DNA from: Pseudomonadota bacterium
GTDB taxonomy: Bacteria > Pseudomonadota > Gammaproteobacteria > Xanthomonadales > Xanthomonadaceae
Direction: 5' to 3'
Length of the DNA: 16,844 nucleotides
Assembly: GCA_023393895.1 (NCBI GenBank)
Contig: JAEXBT010000168.1
Coordinates: 1 to 16,844 of the forward strand
In this document: one piece after another, positions 12,729 to 16,844 of the stretch
How positions within the stretch are numbered: the stretch's first letter is position 1
How the letters are laid out: each line of letters begins with the position of its first letter
Position numbers and translations under genes: made by a program
Notes under the pieces: model-generated
Told to the model about the DNA's origin: nothing
The model's input: the letters and a program-made list of their open reading frames with translations, nothing else
Database searches by the model: none

Positions 12729-13294
12729 CCCGCATCCGTCTGTTCGCCGCCTGTGGCCTGCTGCTCGCCCTGGCCGCCTGTCGCCCCGAGGCGGAACCCG
12801 CGCAGGCGCCTGCAACGCAGCCGGGAGCGACCAGTGCGGAAGACGCGCGCCCGAAGCCCGCCGCGCTGGGTGAGCAGGTGAAGCTGGCGGTGACCACGCT
12901 GGATGGCCGGATATTCGATCTGAACGAACACCGTGAGCGCTGGGTGGTGGTGAACTACTGGGCCACCTGGTGCGGCCCGTGCCTTGAGGAAATGCCGGAG
13001 CTGTCCGCGCTCGATGCGATGCGCGAACACGTGGACGTGATCGGGCTGGCGTACGAGGAAACCACCCGCGAGGAACTGCGCGCGTTTCTCGAGAAGCATC
13101 CGGTGGTGTATCCGATCGCGATCGTCGACACCGCCGATCCACCACACGCCTTCGAGGTGCCGCGTGGCTTGCCGGTGACCTACCTCATCGCGCCCGACGG
13201 CACGCTCGCCAGACAGTTCCTCGGACCCATCACCGCGCGAATGATCGAGGACGCGATCGCCGAAGCGGGCGGTCCCAGGCCCGGCGAAGCCTGA
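12725..13294 (+). CDS. TlpA/ResA-like thioredoxin-fold lipoprotein
   Basis: A 189-residue exported thiol-disulfide protein. The signal sequence ends in the lipobox LAAC (lipid-modified Cys19). A Pro/Ala linker (about 21-48) precedes the thioredoxin fold. The active site is WCGPC (Cys83, Cys86) in VVVNYWATWCGPCLEEMPEL, and the cis-proline loop is GLPVTYLI with Pro150. Such proteins usually act as membrane-anchored reductants in the periplasm, for example in cytochrome c maturation or repair of cysteine-containing proteins; the partner here is unknown. An excellent ribosome site (AAGGAG, five-base spacing) precedes the ATG, which overlaps the yihY stop. The acylphosphatase gene overlaps its stop. 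Confidence 0.92.
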   Translation: MTRIRLFAACGLLLALAACRPEAEPAQAPATQPGATSAEDARPKPAALGEQVKLAVTTLDGRIFDLNEHRERWVVVNYWATWCGPCLEEMPELSALDAMREHVDVIGLAYEETTREELRAFLEKHPVVYPIAIVDTADPPHAFEVPRGLPVTYLIAPDGTLARQFLGPITARMIEDAIAEAGGPRPGEA

Positions 13295-13566
13295 TGGCGG
13301 CGGCGCGCTTCCGCGTGCGCGGCAAGGTGCAGGGCGTGTGGTTCCGCGCCAGCACCCAGGCCGAGGCGGAGCGGATCGGCATCCACGCCGGCCATGCCCT
13401 GAACCTCGCCGACGGCAGCGTGGAAGTGGTGGCGATGGGCGAGGCGGCAGCGCTCGACGCGCTGGCCGTCTGGCTTCAGGCTGGACCGCCGCTGGCGGAG
13501 GTCGAGGCGGTGGAGCGCGAGGCGATCGACGAATCCGTCATCGCGCCCGGATTCCGGACCGGTTGA
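13294..13566 (+). CDS. acyP: Acylphosphatase
   Basis: A 90-residue protein matching small acylphosphatases, which hydrolyse acyl phosphates in the cytoplasm. The phosphate-binding loop GKVQGVWFR spans residues 10-18, with catalytic Arg18; the catalytic Asn is N37 in HALNLADGSVEV. Position 16 is Trp, where many family members have Gly or Phe; the active-site residues are intact. It is the last gene of the yihY-tlpA-like-acyP unit, starting on the last base of the previous stop (TGATG). It converges on the PPK2 gene with only three bases between stops. Confidence 0.93.
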   Translation: MAAARFRVRGKVQGVWFRASTQAEAERIGIHAGHALNLADGSVEVVAMGEAAALDALAVWLQAGPPLAEVEAVEREAIDESVIAPGFRTG

Positions 13567-13569
13567 GCC

Positions 13570-14337
13570 TCAGGCCGGGAACGGCGGCAGCGGTTTCACC
13601 ACCGTGTAGCGTTCCTTCTTCGGCTTGCCCGGCAGCGGCGGGTAATCGATCGGCGCTTCCTTGATCCGCGTGTCCGGCAGGCGGTCCAGCAGGTCACGGA
13701 TCAGGGTGAGGCGGCCAAGCTTCTGGTCATTGAAATCAACCAGTGTCCATGGGGCGTGCCGGGTATGCGTGGCCTTCAGCATCGCCTCGCGGGCGGCGGT
13801 GTACTCGGCGTAGCGTTCGCGGGCCTCGAGGTCGATCGGCGAGAGTTTCCAGCCCTTGAGGGGATCCTCGCGGCGCTCGGCGAAGCGTTGCTCCTGTTCG
13901 GCCTGGTCGCAGGCCAGCCAGTACTTGAACAGCAGGATGCCGTCATCGACCAGCTGCTTCTCGAACACCGGCGCCTCGCGCAGGAACGCCTTGACCTGCG
14001 CCGGGGTGGCGAAGCCCATCACCTTCTCGACGCCGGCACGGTTGTACCAGCTGCGGTCGAACAGCACGATCTCGCCGGCGGCCGGGAAATGCGGGACGTA
14101 GCGCTGGAAGTACCACTGGCTCGCTTCGCGTTCGGTCGGCTTGGGCAGCGCCACCACCCGGCACTGACGCGGGTTGATGTGTTCGCTGATCGCCTTGATC
14201 ACGCCGCCCTTGCCGGCGGTATCGCGGCCTTCCACCAGTACCAGGATGCGCTGGCCGGTGGCCTGCGCCCAGCGTGCCATCTGCGTGAGTTCGACCTGCA
14301 TCGGTTCGAGCAGGGCTTCGTATTCCTTGCGCTTCAA
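13570..14337 (-). CDS. ppk2: Polyphosphate kinase 2, class I-like (TTG start)
   Basis: A 255-residue cytoplasmic enzyme that transfers phosphate between polyphosphate and nucleoside diphosphates, often in the direction of NTP synthesis. The Walker A motif is GRDTAGKGG (37-45) and the Walker B region is VLFDRSWYNRAGVEKVMGF (about 91-109). The lid segment includes KYWLACDQAEQEQRFAERR, followed by KGWKLSPIDLEARERYAEY. A longer open frame exists upstream to 14475, but it overlaps the GNAT gene and codes for non-homologous Ser/Thr/Arg-rich sequence. The TTG at 14337 gives the usual family N-terminus (LKRKEYEALLEPMQ). It has GGGAG seven bases upstream, so I take it as the start; the next ATG (14301) would remove part of the N-terminal helix. 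It lies 22 bases after the GNAT stop, likely in one transcript. Confidence 0.9.
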   Translation of the reverse strand: MKRKEYEALLEPMQVELTQMARWAQATGQRILVLVEGRDTAGKGGVIKAISEHINPRQCRVVALPKPTEREASQWYFQRYVPHFPAAGEIVLFDRSWYNRAGVEKVMGFATPAQVKAFLREAPVFEKQLVDDGILLFKYWLACDQAEQEQRFAERREDPLKGWKLSPIDLEARERYAEYTAAREAMLKATHTRHAPWTLVDFNDQKLGRLTLIRDLLDRLPDTRIKEAPIDYPPLPGKPKKERYTVVKPLPPFPA

Positions 14338-14359
14338 AGGGCGGCTCCCGGCATCGGAT

Positions 14360-14803
14360 TCACAGCGACTTGGAATACCACTGGGTCGGGTCCTCGCGCC
14401 AGCCGGCGTCGCGGTAGAGCGCGCGCGCGGTCTCGTTGTCGCGGGTCGTCTCGAGGATGACGAAGGCGGCACCATCGTCCTTGCCGAAATTCTCCGCGGC
14501 CTTGAGCAGGGCGCGTGCGGCCCCGGAACGCCGCTGCTCGGGCAGCACGTAGATGTCGTTGAGCACCCAGATCCTCGCGGTCTGCACCGAGGAATACATC
14601 GGATAGAGCTGGGTGAAACCGATCACCGCGCCGTTGCGCTCGGCCAGCATCACCACCGACTCGTTGTTGCCGATCCGCGCGCGCAGCCAGTTGCGCGCCC
14701 GCGTCCTGTCGGAGGGCTGCTCGTAGAACTGGCGGTAGGCATCGAACAGCGGCACCAGCGCATCGACATCATCAAGCGTGGCATGGCGGACCTGGGTCTT
14801 CAT
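14360..14803 (-). CDS. GNAT-family N-acetyltransferase
   Basis: A 147-residue acetyl-CoA-dependent acyltransferase of unknown substrate. The acetyl-CoA loop is visible as YVLPEQRRSGAARALLKAAE (about 90-109, Q/R-x-x-G-x-A type). The preceding strand is RIWVLNDIYV and the later one AAFVILETTRDNETARALYRDAGW (about 112-135), which closes the fold. The ATG at 14803 is preceded by GCGAGG immediately upstream, part of a small hairpin. It follows prfA by 72 bases and precedes ppk2 by 22 bases. Substrate could be a small amine or a protein N-terminus; nothing in the sequence decides. Confidence 0.88.
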   Translation of the reverse strand: MKTQVRHATLDDVDALVPLFDAYRQFYEQPSDRTRARNWLRARIGNNESVVMLAERNGAVIGFTQLYPMYSSVQTARIWVLNDIYVLPEQRRSGAARALLKAAENFGKDDGAAFVILETTRDNETARALYRDAGWREDPTQWYSKSL

Positions 14804-14818
14804 CCTCGCCCCCCGAGG
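14804..14818 (-). promoter_or_regulatory. Small hairpin abutting the GNAT start codon
   Basis: On the minus strand CCTCG pairs with CGAGG around a five-G loop and the second arm touches the ATG. The purine-rich loop and arm are the only Shine-Dalgarno-like bases before this gene, so folding could hide the ribosome site. A short stem of this kind may also be chance in GC-rich DNA. Confidence 0.25.
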
Positions 14819-14875
14819 CGTGTGATCGGCCTAGCTGAGCACAGCCGGTGTTGCGGATTCGTTATGCGCGGGCGT

Positions 14876-15961
14876 TCACGGGGCCTCGGTCAGCCTCGCC
14901 AGCGCGTCGGCCTGGGCCTCGCGCGCCAGCCGGTCGATCAGCGCGTCCAGCCCGCCGTCCATCACGTTCGGCAGGTCGTACAGCGTGAGGCCCTCGACCC
15001 GGTGGTCGGTGATCCGGCCCTGCGGGAAGTTGTAGGTGCGGATGCGCTGGCTGCGGTCGCCGCTGCCCACCTGCAGCTTGCGGTCGGCGGCCTGCGCGGC
15101 CTCGCGGCGCTCGACCTCGGCCTCGATCAGCATCGCGCGCAGGCGCTTCATCGCCTTGTCGCGGTTGGCGTGCTGGCTGCGCTCGGTCTGGCTTTCCACC
15201 ACCACGCCACTGGGCACGTGGGTGATGCGGATGGCGGATTCGGTCTTGTTGACGTGCTGGCCGCCGGCCCCGCTGGAACGGAAGGTGTCCACCTTGAGGT
15301 CGGCGGGGTTGATCTCGATGTCGAGGTCACCGGCTTCCTCGGCGATGATCGCCACCGTCGCCGCCGAGGTGTGGATGCGGCCCTGCGATTCGGTCTCCGG
15401 CACGCGCTGCACGCGATGGGTGCCGGATTCGAACTTCAGTCTGGAATACGCGCCGTCGCCATCGACGCGGGCGACGATCTCGCGGAAGCCCCCATGCTCG
15501 CCGGGGTTGGCGGATTCGACCTCCACCTTCCAGCCCATACGCTCTGCGTAGCGCGAGTACATGCGGAACAGGTCGCCGGCGAAGATCGCCGCCTCGTCGC
15601 CACCGGTGCCGGCGCGCACCTCCAGGTACAGGCCGGCGTCGTCGCGGGCATCGCGCGGCACCAGATGCGCCATCAGTTCGGTCTCGAGCGCGGCGATGCG
15701 GGCTTCGGCGGTGGCGATTTCCTCTCCGGCCATCTCCGCGAACTCCGGATCCGCGCGCAGTTCGATCGCGGCGGCGAGGTCGGCGCGCGCCTGGCGTTCG
15801 GCGGCGAGTGCCTGTGCCACCGGCTCCAGCCGGGCGAACTCGCGGGAGTGCCGGCGGAACAACGGCTGGTCGCCGATCACCGAGGGTTCGGCGAGCAGGC
15901 GTTCCAGTTCGTCGCGGCGCTCGGCCAGCGCTTCAAGCTTGCGGCGGAGCGTCGGTTGCAT
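14876..15961 (-). CDS. prfA: Peptide chain release factor 1
   Basis: A 361-residue class I release factor that reads UAA and UAG and triggers peptide release on the ribosome. The GGQ motif is at 233-235 in [17 protein letters not shown]. The stop-codon-reading PxT tripeptide is P188-E189-T190 in [17 protein letters not shown], the RF1 type (not the RF2 SPF type). The N-terminal helical domain and the acidic [18 protein letters not shown] block (118-135) are standard. The ATG at 15961 ([19 protein letters not shown]) is chosen because this gives the normal family length; the frame continues upstream inside hemA without homology. It overlaps the 3' end of hemA by 29 bases, the common hemA-prfA order. 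The usual third gene, prmC, is not downstream here. Confidence 0.97.
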   Translation of the reverse strand: MQPTLRRKLEALAERRDELERLLAEPSVIGDQPLFRRHSREFARLEPVAQALAAERQARADLAAAIELRADPEFAEMAGEEIATAEARIAALETELMAHLVPRDARDDAGLYLEVRAGTGGDEAAIFAGDLFRMYSRYAERMGWKVEVESANPGEHGGFREIVARVDGDGAYSRLKFESGTHRVQRVPETESQGRIHTSAATVAIIAEEAGDLDIEINPADLKVDTFRSSGAGGQHVNKTESAIRITHVPSGVVVESQTERSQHANRDKAMKRLRAMLIEAEVERREAAQAADRKLQVGSGDRSQRIRTYNFPQGRITDHRVEGLTLYDLPNVMDGGLDALIDRLAREAQADALARLTEAP

Positions 15962-16844
15962 CGTCTTCGTCGGGGATCGCGGCCGGCGTCGCCGGGAACA
16001 GCCGCTCGGCGGCGCGGGCCAGCTCGGCATCACCGCTGGCGGCGGCCTCGCGCAGGACGACGGTCGGCGCGTGCAGCAGGCGGTTGGTCAAGGTGTGGGC
16101 CAGCAGGTCGAGCGCGGCCTGCGGGTCACCGCCGCCGGCCAGCAGGCGCTGGGCCTTGCGCATCGCCTCGGCGCGGGCGATCTCGCCATGCGCGCGCAGC
16201 TGTCGCAGTGGGGCGTCGTTGCGGACCAGGGTCAGCCGCTCCATGAAGCGCTCTGCGTGCAGGGTGGCGATCGCCTCGGCCTCCTCCGCGGCCTCGCGGC
16301 GGCTGCGGCGGTTGTCCTCGACCGCGCGTTCGAGATCGTCGACGGTGTAGAGGAAGACATCGCGCAGGCTGGCGACCGCAGGCTCGATGTCGCGTGGCAC
16401 GGCGAGATCCAGCAGCATCATCGGCCGATGGCGGCGTTGCCGGAGCGCGCCGGCGATCTGTGCCTGCTGGAGGATCGGTGCGCGCGCCGCGGTGGCCGAG
16501 AAAACGATGTCGGCTTCGGCCAGGTGGCGTTCCAGCTCGCTCATCGGCAACGCGAAACCCCCATGCCGGCTGGCGATGTCCTGCGCGTGGGCCAGCGTGC
16601 GGTTGGCGATCAGCAGGCGCTTCACGCCGCCTTCGGAAAGGTGCTTGGCGGTGAGTTCGATGGTTTCGCCGGCACCGATCAGCAGGGCGGTGGAATCGTC
16701 CAGCCGGGCGAAGGTGTCCTGCGCCAGCCGCACCGCGGTGGAGGCCACCGACACCGGGTGCTGGCCGATGCGGGTGTGGGTGCGGGCGTGCTTGGCGGTG
16801 CCGAAGGCCTGCTGGAACAGCTGGTCCAGATGGCTGCCCAAGGT
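15933..16844 (-). CDS. hemA: Glutamyl-tRNA reductase (5' part outside window)
   Basis: The C-terminal 303 residues are visible. The gene continues past the right edge, so about 120-130 N-terminal residues, including the catalytic cysteine, are missing from view. HemA reduces glutamyl-tRNA to glutamate-1-semialdehyde with NADPH, the first step of C5-pathway tetrapyrrole synthesis. Visible marks are [19 protein letters not shown], then the NADPH-binding [17 protein letters not shown] with [25 protein letters not shown], and a long C-terminal dimerisation helix. The last residues ([14 protein letters not shown]) are acidic and variable. The frame at the edge reads through with sense codons (Thr-Leu-Gly-Ser), so no start lies inside the window. 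It overlaps prfA by 29 bases. Confidence 0.96.
   Translation of the reverse strand, partial: TLGSHLDQLFQQAFGTAKHARTHTRIGQHPVSVASTAVRLAQDTFARLDDSTALLIGAGETIELTAKHLSEGGVKRLLIANRTLAHAQDIASRHGGFALPMSELERHLAEADIVFSATAARAPILQQAQIAGALRQRRHRPMMLLDLAVPRDIEPAVASLRDVFLYTVDDLERAVEDNRRSRREAAEEAEAIATLHAERFMERLTLVRNDAPLRQLRAHGEIARAEAMRKAQRLLAGGGDPQAALDLLAHTLTNRLLHAPTVVLREAAASGDAELARAAERLFPATPAAIPDEDDATDAPPQA

Noticed and set aside
14174..16246. 690-codon open frame on the plus strand
   Set aside because: It lies antisense to prfA, hemA and the GNAT gene, which have clear family motifs. Long antisense frames are expected in GC-rich DNA, and its translation (His, Arg, Gly, Ala-rich) shows no recognisable domain.
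1..16844. CRISPR arrays, defence islands, insertion sequences, phage genes, tRNA or rRNA
   Set aside because: No spaced direct repeats, transposase or integrase motifs, or cloverleaf-like segments were found. Gaps are short and the composition looks uniform by eye.

Overview
The window is dense, very GC-rich bacterial chromosome and is almost fully coding. Gene content and arrangement point to a gammaproteobacterium of the Xanthomonadaceae/Lysobacteraceae (Luteimonas-, Lysobacter- or Stenotrophomonas-like). The evidence is a three-subunit (split-alpha) transhydrogenase, a wrbA-DUF2069 pair, a YihY protein with a long C-terminal domain, the hemA-prfA order, and heavy use of ATGA/TGATG stop-start overlaps. 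This placement is inferred from gene families; no marker rRNA is present. I see no tRNA, rRNA, CRISPR array, insertion sequence, phage gene or origin. No stretch over 300 bases lacks a gene.

Layout. (1) 1-2234, minus strand: a nitroreductase (YdjA type), a stand-alone PolA-type 5'-3' exonuclease and a NUDIX hydrolase, then the first codons of an unidentified basic protein at the window edge. (2) 2388-7853, the proton-translocating transhydrogenase locus. pntAA and a YhhN-family gene run on the plus strand. They are followed by an opposed three-gene unit: ECF sigma factor, single-pass anti-sigma-like protein, secreted DUF3106-type protein. The plus-strand trio pntAB, an unknown four-helix membrane protein, and pntB comes next. 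(3) 7869-9905: a small membrane protein on the minus strand, diverging from sufT and a lipoprotein with a propeller-like sequence. (4) 9919-11365, minus strand: wrbA, a DUF2069 membrane protein and a one-domain asparaginase homologue. (5) 11430-13566, plus strand: yihY, a TlpA-like thioredoxin lipoprotein and acylphosphatase, all overlapping. (6) 13570-16844, minus strand: hemA (5' end outside the window), prfA, a GNAT acetyltransferase and a class I PPK2 polyphosphate kinase with a TTG start.

The part most worth a second look is the transhydrogenase locus. Its subunit genes are split into two transcription units by a divergent sigma/anti-sigma/periplasmic-protein module. A four-helix protein of unknown function is translationally coupled between the two membrane subunits. 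GC-rich dyads sit in front of both pnt units. Together these suggest, without proving it, an envelope-sensing regulatory unit and an extra transhydrogenase subunit. The remaining genes are recognisable housekeeping or stress functions: NADPH supply, quinone reduction, Fe-S maturation, translation termination, tetrapyrrole synthesis and polyphosphate metabolism.
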